Source: Magicicada septendecula
Taxonomy: Eukaryota; Arthropoda; Insecta; Hemiptera; Cicadidae
Length of the DNA stretch: 64,000 bases
Reading direction: 5' to 3'
Assembly (NCBI GenBank): GCA_034769895.1
Contig: CM068372.1
Coordinates: forward strand, 381,691,910 to 381,755,909
The notes under the pieces were generated by a model, which did no database searches, was not told the origin of the DNA, and saw only the letters and a list, made by a program, of their open reading frames with translations. Positions 12,310 to 22,545 of this stretch are shown one piece after another. Each line of letters opens with the position of its first letter. The stretch's first letter is position 1. The position numbers were made by a program, and so were the translations under genes.

Positions 12310-12580
12310 TCTGAAATCAAGCCTTGGAATAAGGAATGAAGATATCCCAGCAGAACTCGAAGAAGTAAAGGACGTAAATAAAATAATTTCAATTTACAGA
12401 ACAGAATGGTGTGACCATCTGCAAATGATGACAGAGGATCGATTGTCGAAAGCGGCACTGAACTATAAAGCCATTGGTAGAAGAGACATGGGTCGTCCGA
12501 GGATGAGATGGGTGACGGAACAGGTTTATATAACTTAATCCTTGAAGAGGAGAAGAGGAAGAAGTATTGTGATTTCAATA
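12310..12580 (+). mobile_element. RTE-like LINE 3' fragment
   Basis: Plus-strand LINE tail whose sense strand matches the reverse complement of 50560-50780 (roughly 88 percent by eye). Shared words include GTAAAGGACNTAAATNAAATA, GAGGATCGATTG, GAAAGCGGCACTGAACTATA and GATGAGATGGGTG. The translation carries the usual end of the RT C-terminus (AALNYKA, GRRDMGRPRMRWVTEQV). It ends in a GAAGAGGAGAAGAGGAAGAAG purine tail. 5' truncated. Confidence 0.75.
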
Positions 12581-12698
12581 AAGAAACTCAGAGGAGGCCT
12601 TTGATACAGTAGATAGAAATTTGCTGAGGCCAGATATTAGAAGAACGGGGACACTCACAACTTATAAGGACTATACAAGGCCTATTTAATATATATAT

Positions 12699-15600
12699 TG
12701 TAACTAGCTGACCTCTAGGTGGCTGCCTTCTTCCTTAATGCCCCGCGTTGGGTTCGTCACTTTGTAACAAAGGCCCTTGTATGTGTGGCTATAATTTGTC
12801 TGTCCCACTGTTTGGGCTAGCCACTTGGTCACCAGACCGCTGTATGCCGGTCGTTACAAAAGAATAAAAATAAAATGGAAATTTCAATAATAATAGAATT
12901 TCCAAACAATAAAATAATTTTGTTTATGTTTATAGAGGTATGTATACAAGATCAATCTGTTTTTTAAAAGATTCTGGTAAAATTTTAATAACAGGTAGGT
13001 ATTTATTGACCGTCGAGCACTTCTTGAAGATTTGCACCAAGTCTGGAGTTAAATAGATTAACTCCAGGTAATAATCGATTGGTGACTTTCCTTACTGGTC
13101 CAATATCTTGTTCAAAATAGAATATATTCTTCTCACTTAATACCTTCAGCCTTATAAATACCCTTAAATTACCCTGTGAAATAAGTACAGATACAAAATA
13201 ATGGAAATATAAAGATTTATTGACAATTTTAAATAAATAATCGATATTTTATCGACTCTGTCTCAGGAATTATCGATTGTGTCATACAGAACAAAATTTT
13301 ATGTTATATTATATTAAAAGACAGGTTCTTTGAGCGATTAGGATTAATAGTCAGAGAAGGGTGACGAGAAAGTATAACATTAACAATTAACACATAAATA
13401 CAATAATTACTATTTAATAGTATTTAAATAATTCAGGTTATGATATTAGAATAAATGTTTTGTCGAACCAATGAAGACTGATGTGACGTCAGTGACTACG
13501 ATGTAGTAGGCAGATTTCGTTTTCAAGATGGCCGCTCCTTGGGTTGGTCTTGGTTATTGCATATGCATCGAGTCAGAAAATTACTATAAAATTACCTTCA
13601 TCAAGGTCTAAAATGTCCCCGCACTGGTGTAATATGTCTGTTAATCTATTTGGTGTATTCTGGTGAAGTGTTCTGTGTAAACTTGCGTTAGTTAGTTTAT
13701 TTTCTATTTGTTCAACTACTACGGTTAAGTTTTCAAGTTACGGTTAGGTTTGTAGAGTGAATCAGTTGTAATATAATGTTTTACTGTTTACTGTCACTCG
13801 TATAGTGAAGTTAGAGGTTTGTTTTCACTATTGTCGTGAATGTTTTTATAGTATTGGCTTCAAAAAGTGTCTAATTTGTCTAACTCCCGTTCACTGATTT
13901 CAACGGCTAAACGTTAGCATCATGTTCGACTCGATTTTAAGAACGTTTTTGTCACACACCTATTCAGCTTGATATTCAACAAAAGACTAATTAACTTGGT
14001 CATAAATCTTGCCCAGTTAATCCTTGAAAAAGTATTGTTAACATTTTTCGACTTCATACACATTAGAAAATATTACATTATATATGGAATTTTTCTATTT
14101 TATTCCTTACTTTTATGAATTACTAATCTTATTATTAGTTTAATCATCTTATTCCCTTTAAATTGATGTATTATAGTCCATATCTGTAGACATTTTGTGG
14201 AAATTAACAAATTTTGTTCACACTTTGGAAATATAGGCTCAAAATTGGATTTCCGTCTTTATACAAAATTCCTTCCATTTTAAATATTATTAATACTATT
14301 ATAATAATTTTTAATTAGTCATATTTCTCTTCCTTTCCTTAAATACATATAAATTACACCTTTGAACTGGTTTTTTGTGTTAATTTGTAGATTTGATATT
14401 GCTCTTTAAAATTAATTAATTTATATATTTTGACAATTTACAAAATGTTAAGGTATATTTCCTTATTGTCATTTTAATTCATAGGATCATTCCTAGTAGT
14501 GGTTAATTGTGTTATCTTATATAAATCTGGGTAGTTTACAGGATTTATAAGTGAATTATACTATTTTATATTGGTTCTCTGATTTCACCAAATGGCCTAG
14601 ATTTTAGAATTTTATATTTCTTTCTTTCTCAAATAATTTAAACTTAATTCCTCCTCTGACTTTACATAATTACAATTATATGAAAATAACATGATCTATA
14701 ACTTATTGTTTTGTGTAGTAGTTAATTAACACTACAGTTATTAAAATAATTAATTATGAACATTGTTTAGTAATCTGCACAATTTAACATATTGCAGATA
14801 CAGCTTAAACATATCTCTTTTGACTATTTTTAATCTAACATAGCATACCTTTTAGTACATTATTACTGGTATGTAGGTTATTATTTATCAAACATAATTC
14901 TTTTTTAAAACACATAACATAAATCTTATTTTCTAATAAACCTTACAAATACATTTATTTAACACATTGATTTTAGGATTGTGAAATAACAGTCTATTTA
15001 AACATGTTACACTTATTCATACTATATTAGTACCAGTCCTTTCTGGTTCAAACCATTACTACTGTGATCCCCCACATCAGCAAACACCAACTCCCATACT
15101 TTATTTATTATCATTTTTTACAAATGTCTTGTAAATAAAGACTTACATTAAAATAATAAAATACTGGAAACCTTCCATTTTATTATTTTATTATGCTGTT
15201 TATTATTTAGATCTAAAAGTTGTGATATAGCATACTACTAAGTTATAGTATCACCAACTTTAAGTTTATTGCATTTTTTTTTTTTTAAAAACACTTATAC
15301 AAATTCACTTTCACTGTTGGTTCTGATATTCTGAGTCTTATTATCTCAGACCAGACCTTTAGTCATCATGGACCGTTAAGACTAGTTTATTTTCTTTATT
15401 ACACAATAGCTTTAGCCGGTGCACTTCTTATAACGCTATACAACACTTTAGTTTTCTCAATAATTACATTTTTATAAGATTTTGGGTATGTTATACTTTC
15501 TTTGGCATAGTTTTTGTGGGTTTGGGATTGATAGTAGTTTATATAATAATAGGTTTTACTACGGTGTTTCTTTCATACTATGTCTTCCTCTCCTCCTGTC

Positions 15601-16178
15601 TTCCTTCTTGTCCTTCTTCCTATCTTCCTTCTGGTATTCATTCTTGTCCCTCTTCTAGTTTTCATTTTGTCCCTCGTCTAGTCTTCACTCTTCTGGTCTT
15701 CTTACCTCATTCTTGGGTAAACCAAGGTACTTGGTGTTATCACGACTGAGGTTTAGTTTGGAGTATTTAATTTCTTCACTGAACTGATTTTATTCTTCTA
15801 TACAGGTTTCAGGGTATTGTTTTCTTCCTGTTCACAAACTTTATTCTTCCCTCTTCTTGTTTTTAGGGTATTTTGGTATTCACCACTCTTTGATTGAGTC
15901 TCTTTTTTCGGGATATTGTCTTATGTAACTGGTTTACTGCTCTGAGCTTCCTGGGTAACTTACTGGTATTATTCTATGAGTTGATGAGTTGCTTCAATAC
16001 TTTCTTTGGTTTCTTTTAACAGTGGTTTTGATATATTATATAGTGAGGATTTTTATCTTATTGTGTTTCATTCCTCTGATTTATTTAAATGTCAATCAAT
16101 ATTATTACAACATTTGTTGATGTAATTAAACTTTATGATTTCATATGACTTGAAATGTAGTGGATTTTCTGTCACGCT

Positions 16179-16181
<3 letters not shown>
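12699..16181 (-). mobile_element. Solo LTR, 3.48 kb, long-LTR gypsy family
   Basis: On the minus strand it begins TGTAGCGTGACAG and ends TCAGCTAGTTACA, so it has TG...CA ends. It is flanked by ATATAT on the left (12693-12698) and ATATAT on the right from 16182, consistent with a short target duplication in a TA-rich site. Its length matches the 3.49-kb LTRs of the 14.9-kb element, and it shares with them the start motif, a purine-rich GAAGAA stretch, a GCGGCCATYT motif and a cluster of CGATA words at comparable offsets. No primer-binding site or internal region adjoins it, so it is a solo LTR left by recombination. It is closely related to 1-543. Confidence 0.8.
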
Positions 16182-16219
<38 letters not shown>

Positions 16220-16220
16220 C
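16182..16220. repeat. (TA)n microsatellite
   Basis: About 19 TA dinucleotides with one break, directly beside the solo LTR; it contains the right target duplication. Confidence 0.9.
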
Positions 16221-17090
16221 ACTGAGTATTTGGTAAGGAAATGGAAACATCTAATGAACCCTAGTATTAACTTATCACGAGACAGATATTTGAATGTGCA
16301 GTTGTTTGCTGTCGACTTGCTTGTACTTCAAAATACAGAATCTGCCTTACAAACCTGCTGTAATCTTACAAAAACCTGTTTTTAAGCTTCATCAGATTTG
16401 CAAACAATACAATATGAAAATCTATTAAAAAGATAAAGGCATTTCGAGGCAACGAACCAATATGAACAAAAATAACACAGGAAGTCACAGAGAATTTTAC
16501 AATTTTATAAACATTATAACTTCCATTTTTGGCCTGTGGTGGCCGTAAATTTAAAAAAGATCTTCAGAGTAAAAAGTTTTGGATTTGGGTTAAAATTCTT
16601 TTTTTCGGATTTACCCTACGTAGATTTTTGTCGGTCTATTTTATCGGTTTACATAGATTTGTGGTCTACTTTCTGGGGTCTGGCGTCCCAAAATTTTTAA
16701 ATTTTCAAAACCGACCAATAAACTCAGATTCTGATTAAAATTCTCATCAATTTAATACACCGTATGGTTTCTTTGTAGTTTTCCAAAATTTTGTCTCGTC
16801 ACTTTTTTTACTCCTGTGTCTCTGTTTTTTCGGGATGGGATCAATATATAAATTAATACCGGTCTTGTATGGTAAAGTATGGACGTGTGTGCCACGTTTT
16901 ACGAAAATCAGTTGATGCATTCAAACGTTATCGTGAGATATGTCCCAGATGGATAGGTAGACAGACAGACAAACAAACAAATGCCAACGGTCTGTCTTCG
17001 CTCGTTCGATAATGTAGAATGTATTTAATTGAACATCACTTAATTGTGAACAACATGGATACTCGAACATTGTGCACAATCCCAACCGTC
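16221..17090. other. Unassigned spacer with degenerate transposon-like tail
   Basis: No gene recognised. A stretch at 16915-17010 (TCAAACGTTATCGTGAGATATG, then AGACAGACAGACAAACAAACAAA) resembles the short-repeat tail often seen at transposon ends. The open frame at 16529-16738 has no recognisable similarity. Confidence 0.4.
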
Positions 17091-17094
17091 TTCA

Positions 17095-17465
17095 ACAGTA
17101 AGGTATTTCGTGCGTGACGTTCGATCGCCGCGCTACACTTTCGCCGATCCGGCAGGCGGTAATCACAGCCTAATTGGTCCGACGCGTTAAGCGGATCGCG
17201 AGCGTCTCGATATCAATTAATATTCGATTTATACATTATGGAACGCTGCTGTTTATTATTACGACGGCAGGCGGCAGCCAGTGCCGTCTTAATCGATTCA
17301 ACTGTAACAGCTGTTTCGAATTAATTAACTCCATTATATAGTAGGCCGTGCGTAGTCGGTTTACGTTTGTCGCATTGTGCAGCCCGTGGATTACTGTCTC
17401 AACGTTAATATAGTTTAACCTAACAAACATAATGTAGTGAAAAAGTGTGTGCAATTAAGTTTTGT
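17095..17465. promoter_or_regulatory. Candidate regulatory element (unique DNA with homeodomain-type sites)
   Basis: A CpG-bearing, non-repetitive island in AT-rich surroundings. It contains many ATTA/TAAT core words (TAATCACAGCCTAATTGG, CAATTAATATTCGATT, GAATTAATTAACTCCATTA) and an E-box-like CAGCTG, with no sustained open frame on the plus strand. The look is that of a conserved non-coding enhancer, but conservation cannot be seen here. Confidence 0.3.
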
Positions 17466-17867
17466 AAAGTATCGAACTGAGTACGGGTCTCAGTTGCCGG
17501 TGACTTTGATTTCGATATTTTGCAGGATATTATGAAGCGCTTTTTTAAAGTATTTATTGACGATAAAGAGTAGACGGTAATTCAAGTTAGAGAATTTATT
17601 TACTTTGGAGAATCATCTATATACCTTGTGCTTTCTTATTTTCTTTACAATGAAATGAAATATTTACTTTCCTTTCTGTCAGGTTCCTACATAGTTCTAT
17701 AGATTTTTGATTAAGGCACCTCACATTCGAATCTGCCAAAATCAATACGTTCGCAGTACCAATTCCTTTACCTATACTCGTTGCCTGCCCATAGCCATAA
17801 TCTACATCTCTCTTGAACCTTGCGACTTTTGAGTGAGATAAATGTCCTGTAAGATGTTACCAGCCTT
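17466..17867. other. Unassigned spacer
   Basis: No gene or recognisable repeat seen. Confidence 0.5.
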
Positions 17868-18522
17868 CAGTGGTTCCCAGGCTTTCCGAACCCGCGTACC
17901 ACTTTCATTTTCCGCGTTCTTTTCGAGTACCACCGGAGCTTAAAGAAAGGTTACTGGGATTTTCTAAAAAAAACCCTTGATACAACATGAATCATCTTAT
18001 AATATATACATCTTATTATTCCTATTTATGTATAATTATTTAAATCTAATACATAGTACTGGTATTTAAAAAACGAGAACTGATTTTAAAAATTAATTTC
18101 CTGTTGGTTCTATGCTAAAATAAAGTATAAAGTTTTTCAAAAAACAGTTGATTACTTTCGTTACAGATTTTCTTATTAGTACTGAAAAATAACAACGTAA
18201 TTAAAAAGAAAGTAATAAATGCGAAACTTGTTGCAGCTTATTTTGTACCGGTGAGTTAATGTCAGGTTCTATTGATCTTATTTTTAACCTTAAATCACAC
18301 TCAATAGACATCCTGTTAGATTCTAATGAAATAATACAGCAACATGTTTAGTTTGTATTTTTATAAGGGTAATGGTTTTAAATCATGTCCGATGAAAATT
18401 ATTGTTGTTTTGAGCATACATTTTTATTTACTTATTTTTTTTAAGTAAATACTTTCTTCCTAGCTAGGTCTTCTTGCGTACCACCTTGGATTCCTCCGCG
18501 TACCACCGGTTGGGAACCACTG
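17868..18522. mobile_element. hAT-type MITE (non-autonomous DNA transposon)
   Basis: It begins CAGTGGTTCCCAGG and ends with a sequence whose reverse complement is CAGTGGTTCCCAACC, so it has terminal inverted repeats of about 15 bp. A second shared word, GCGTACCAC, occurs on both sides. The 655-bp interior is AT-rich and has no transposase frame. CAGTGGTTCCCAA-type ends are known from hAT (Charlie-like) elements. No clear 8-bp duplication remains (CCAGCCTT versus CGGTAGAG), which suggests an old copy. Confidence 0.75.
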
Positions 18523-19190
18523 CGGTAGAGTAAGACTAGTGATAAGAATACTACCTTTGAGCCTCTAGTCCTGCTCTGAGTTTCATTGGGAGAACCACCT
18601 CCTAGGTTCTTCCGCACCTAAGACCATTGTCCATTTGTCACGTTGCACTCTGACGTGGCTGTTTGTTTAGTGCAAAAGAAACAGAAGAGAACAAGAATTA
18701 CAAAGTGAACATGAATTGTAAAAATGAAAGGCTCCCTAGCCCTCGAGCCCTCGAGACCTAATAACGACGGAGTAAACAGAGACCAGGTATAGGAAAGGTT
18801 AAAGAAAGGGATTCTGCCCATGACAGGTTGAAGTATGGTGAAAATCCATGTAGGGCACATTAGTTTTCCAACACTATCCGCCAGGTGCGGTCCCCTGATG
18901 TGACTTGAGAGAATTAGTAAGTAAATGTGGACTAAAACAGAATGGATACCAAAGTTAAAGTGATTATAATAAGTAGATATCGTAAAGACAGATGAATCGT
19001 ATAAAGGAAAAACCATTCTTGAAGTGTGCAGTGACGTATAGGCCTACTGAATGCGGACTTGAGGAGTCCGCACCAATACTGTGCAGCTTGAATGCTTACG
19101 ATGAACTGAGAGAAACTCTATACTATATCAGAAGCCGTATTATTAATAAGAACATTAGAATTAAAGTACGTGACATTGACGCGATAACCT
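18523..19190. other. Unassigned spacer
   Basis: Mixed-composition DNA. The 132-residue minus-strand frame at 18618-19016 has no recognisable domain and looks like chance. Confidence 0.5.
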
Positions 19191-19199
19191 AGGGAATAC

Positions 19200-19525
19200 A
19201 TCCACTTCACCGACGCTTCCTTGGTCTTCCTAGGCTTGTATTGCCTATTTGTTAGGCAACTTACAATCAGGCAATCTATTCAGATGAGCAAGCCATATCT
19301 CTTTGTTCTCTACAATACGATCTTGAATATTAAAAATGTTCAACTTCCTGCTAACGTCTTCATTGTAGAGCCTATCCCTTCGTGTGCAGCCTTTAACAGA
19401 TACCAACAATCTCATGTCTGTTGTCTCTATCCTACTTAGATATTTTTCGCCGGAACCCAAGTTTCATAACCATACAGTAACACTGGCACAGCCATTACCT
19501 TATAAAATTTTAGTCGAGCAGCAAT
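19200..19525 (-). mobile_element. RTE-like LINE 3' fragment
   Basis: The minus strand encodes a degraded RT C-terminal end: a KLLGCGSE-like lead, SRIETTDMRLLVSVKGCTRRDRLYNED and HLNRLPDCKLPNK. Its upstream part (19465-19520) matches 49990-50055 (ACTGGCACA...ACCTTATAAAATNTTAGTCGAGC), so both copies belong to one LINE subfamily; 31500-32105 is also related. 5' truncated with several breaks. Confidence 0.7.
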
Positions 19526-19659
19526 TTTAAAAGATAAAAGGAGAAATTTTAAAAGGTCCATTATGAATCCTTAATTTCATAGTGACCGTCAATCAAAGAA
19601 TTCTAACGATGAAGGGACTGCGAGGATCCCTTCAAACAGTTGTGTGTTTGGCATCGTAA

Positions 19660-19730
19660 CAACTCACCAACAATTGTCCTGGTGATGACAATAAATATTG
19701 TCGAAACGTTGACACAAATAATTTAAAATT
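19660..19730 (+). ncRNA. Hammerhead-ribozyme-like repeat tail
   Basis: CTGGTGA at 19679-19685 is followed by a perfect 6-bp hairpin (GACAAT, loop AAAT, ATTGTC), GAAAC at 19703 and GTT at 19708. TGTC before the core can pair with GACA after it (stem I, 4 bp). This is the hammerhead layout CTGANGA, stem II, GAAA, stem III, NTH, with one core change (A to G at the fourth position). Such motifs are known in Penelope-like elements and retrozymes. Probably a degenerate, inactive copy. Confidence 0.45.
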
Positions 19731-20049
19731 TGTGTTGTACGTCTATGACCGATCTTCGCAAACCCTTCATTGTTAAAATTTCTCCATTATGAATTTGCAA
19801 ATGAGATAAAAAAGAGGCTTTAAATGTGAGAACTAACTAACGAACAAGAGAGATAAAAACTAACTTAGTGACGAACGGCAGAGAGAATACAGGCATGTTC
19901 GAATTAGCTGTAGCCCTACTGCGGCATTGCTGGGGACAGAAAACGGTGATACTGATAGTTGTAGCCTATATGTTGGTAGAGAGGTAAGCGCACTGACAGC
20001 CGACGAGTACCATAGAAGAATGACAGATAAACGGATTGAAGGGAGGGGG

Positions 20050-20169
20050 AGAGAGAGAGAGAGAGAGAGTGACGAATGTGAGGTTAGGGAGAGAATATTG
20101 TGTTGTATTGATTGCGCGCCGGGGGGATGGAGGGGCAGCGGTGGCAACGGCGGATTGCGTCTGGTTATG

Positions 20170-20212
<43 letters not shown>
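20050..20212. repeat. (GA)n and (AC)n microsatellites
   Basis: A short GA tract (20050-20070) and an (AC)n tract of about 21 units (20170-20212). The open frames across them are artefacts. Confidence 0.9.
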
Positions 20213-20214
<2 letters not shown>

Positions 20215-20521
20215 CGACCTTATCTAACGCACACCCGCTTATCTAATACAATAAATACAGCTGTGAGGAGTGTAATATGTATATATTCATACCGTACCAT
20301 ACCGCTTGCTGTGCAATGCAATGGGCTCCGACTTTTTATAATCTAAGCCGTTAATGAAATCCAAGTTTTTACATCTCAGTTTTCCGGGTTTAGACACACA
20401 CACACACGAACACAAGTTGCTTTTCTGTCTGCTTGAATATTCTTGTGGCCTTTAACGCTTTTCTGTAATCTGAGTCTTAAGTCTGTTTTCCACACACTTA
20501 CGCACTCATTCCCTCGCCCCG

Positions 20522-20531
20522 TCTCTCTCTC

Positions 20532-20601
<70 letters not shown>
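20522..20601. repeat. (CT)n microsatellite
   Basis: About 40 CT dinucleotides with one interruption. It produces false Ser-Leu repeat frames. Confidence 0.95.
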
Positions 20602-20604
<3 letters not shown>

Positions 20605-20704
20605 TCCACGTCTACCTACCTATCTTATTTATTACCAGAGACAGTCAAAAATTTAGTTGGACTAGTAAAAAAAACGACATACGGAATACGTTTGAATATT
20701 CTTT

Positions 20705-20893
20705 TATTTATCACCATCACCACTCCAAAGATTAGGCTCTAGACCTGTTCCGAAAACCCATCTCCTCCTACCGACACCCCTCTTCCCAGTAGGGTGATAA
20801 CCCAAGGCAGCCACAGGTAGACGGATATCAAGCATGCGGTTCAGGTGTTCACACCATTTCCTTCTGTGGTCTTCAATATTTTGGTGCAACGAT
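20705..20893 (-). mobile_element. RTE-like LINE 3' fragment
   Basis: The minus strand encodes RRKWCEHLNRM, RLPVAALGYHPTGKRGVGRR, then a GGTGATGGTGATAAA tail. It is the same module as 10405-10735. The upstream end adjoins a 31-bp direct duplication. 5' truncated. Confidence 0.75.
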
Positions 20894-20955
20894 ACAACGT
20901 TTAATTCGCGCCAGGAGTCAGAAGACAACGTTTAATTCGCGCCAGGAGTCAGAAG
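20894..20955. repeat. 31-bp direct tandem duplication
   Basis: A unit starting ACAACGTTTAATTCGCG and ending GGAGTCAGAAG occurs twice in a row (20894-20924 and 20925-20955) without a mismatch, at the junction between a LINE end and a GC-rich block. Confidence 0.9.
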
Positions 20956-21400
20956 ACGCCTGGAAGGCAGTTTTTGGCCGTCGCTGGTAGACCTTTCATT
21001 TATGAAGGGTCGACCCTTGTCAGTGGGAGGGGTGCTTAAACTGACTCCTCGGAAGATCGGTAGGTCCCAGAGGCGGGTACGCCCGCCTTTTGCCCCGGTC
21101 GGGCAAGGGCGGGGGGCATGTAGAGATACGGACCCCTTGACCACGCTTGGTGCTGGGCTCGAGGTGTTGGCTTCCGTCTTGTGGCATTGCTGCGGGAGGG
21201 GTGTACCAGTGGGCTGTTACGGGCTGTTGAATCCTACATAACAGATATTCCGAACCGCACGGAGAGAATGGAGTTGCACGGCTCATATTCCCAGCGTCAC
21301 CGACCATTTCATCGTCGAGCGCTTAGTCAGCGTTTTAGGTATCAGACTCGACGTCCATGGGGGGGGGGCAAGGGTTGTAGATAATAGATAATAGACTACG
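20956..21400. other. GC-rich block, possibly the end of an unidentified retroposon
   Basis: A sharp GC-rich island (GGCGGGTACGCCCGCC palindrome at about 21073, long G run at 21360-21369) ending in TAGATAATAGATAATAG. The abrupt borders and short repeated tail suggest a retroposon end (LINE untranslated region or SINE). I do not recognise the family, and the overlapping open frames on both strands have no known domains. Confidence 0.4.
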
Positions 21401-21634
21401 GTCGCCTGGGTCTTGCCTTGTAAAACAACTTCTTTCTACTGTCGAGAACGCGATATAAATCACCCATCATCGCTTAGGACTCTTACAGTATGTTGTACTT
21501 TGCTGACGGAACGCTAGAATCCTTTAATTGTTTTTAGAATATGGTTTGTGTCAGCTTCTATAGTGTTCATTAACAGCGCCACGTTCGTCTGCGGAGAATA
21601 TACGCGTATGATAGGGACCGTGTGATAGGGACCG

Positions 21635-21725
21635 TGGTCAGTTGCGACGCAATCGTATAAACCCGGTCAGTTGCGACCGAGGTTAAAAATTTCAATCCGG
21701 TCAGTTGCGATCAATTGTGTTTTCA
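21635..21725. repeat. Three copies of GGTCAGTTGCGA
   Basis: GTCAGTTGCGA occurs at about 21639, 21665 and 21700, each with a different follow-up (CGCA, CCGA, TCAA). No coding sense. It sits just before the CCTAA tract. Confidence 0.7.
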
Positions 21726-21775
21726 TGTTATTATAATAATACAGAAATTACCATTAGAATTCTATTAATTCCTAA

Positions 21776-21862
21776 CCTAACGTGACCCAGCCTAACCTAA
21801 CCTAACCTAATCCAACGTAACCTGACCAGACCTAACCTAACCTAGCCTAAACTAACCTAACA
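21776..21862. repeat. Degenerate (CCTAA)n tract, telomere-type
   Basis: A run of CCTAA pentamers with substitutions (CAGCCTAACCTAACCTAACC and later CTAACCTAACCTAGCCTAA). CCTAA/TTAGG is the usual insect telomere unit, so this is an interstitial telomere-like or CCTAA-type dispersed tract. It supports an insect or other arthropod source. Confidence 0.7.
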
Positions 21863-22092
21863 AAAATATTGGAACAAAAAGGGTTTCTCTTTCAAATGTG
21901 AAATTTTATTAAAGTTCAGAGTAGAAACGTTTCTAAATGAGAGATTCGTTCAGTAAGTGAAAATGCGGGGCACATTTTATCGCGGAAGAATAGGTAGAAA
22001 CGTTGTTTCATCGCAACTGCCCGAGACCGTATAGTGGTGGTAGTGAGCAGGCTGTGAATAGTATTCTTAGTCTTGCGCGCGCGCGTGTGGGT

Positions 22093-22192
<100 letters not shown>

Positions 22193-22387
22193 AGCACAGT
22201 TTTGTAAACACACCTTGCTATACGATAGCTCTGAAGCTGGCAATAAAACGGGAAGATAAGATACTGACGATCTTTGTGGGAAAACTTACAACTTCGGTAT
22301 GGAGAACCATACATGACTTCCATGCTCTAAGATTTATATTTAAAATCATTTTCGAAATGAAATATTTCCATATAAACTACTTCTTTA

Positions 22388-22545
22388 TTCAGCCTTAACC
22401 ACAGTACTGTGGTCAGTAACGTATACCACCTCACGTTAGCGCACTCGATTTTCACTGATGATGGCAGTCGATGGCACTGCTGAAACGTCTAGTTTTGTAG
22501 AAAACATTGGACCACGGCCAAACAGCCCGGGAAGGAATTTTAACA
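22388..22545 (+). repeat. Dispersed repeat with hammerhead-like core, copy A
   Basis: It shares CAGTACTGTGGTCA at the left, a CTGATGA...GAAACGTC core, and CATTGGNCCACGGCCAANCAGCC at the right with the copy interrupted by the hAT element (58285-58309 plus 59575-59705). In this copy CTGATGA (22455-22461) is followed by a stem of six pairs (GGCAGT with ACTGCT, one G-T pair) and then GAAACGTC (22482-22489). The order equals a minimal hammerhead ribozyme core with a very short stem III. Flanking stem I pairing is not evident, so activity is doubtful. The family is probably a Penelope-like end or a retrozyme/SINE-like repeat. Confidence 0.55.

Noticed and set aside
12699-16181. Pairing 1-543 and 12699-16181 as the two LTRs of one element
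   Set aside because: The DNA between them holds a plus-strand element and LINE scraps, and there is no primer-binding site next to 12699, so they are better read as separate insertions.
16370-16410. CTGATGA-like word on the minus strand near 16396
   Set aside because: No GAAA at suitable spacing after a pairing stem; not counted as hammerhead-like.
18618-19016. 132-codon minus-strand frame as a host gene
   Set aside because: No recognisable domain, no repeats of codon pattern, and the composition matches the neighbouring spacer.
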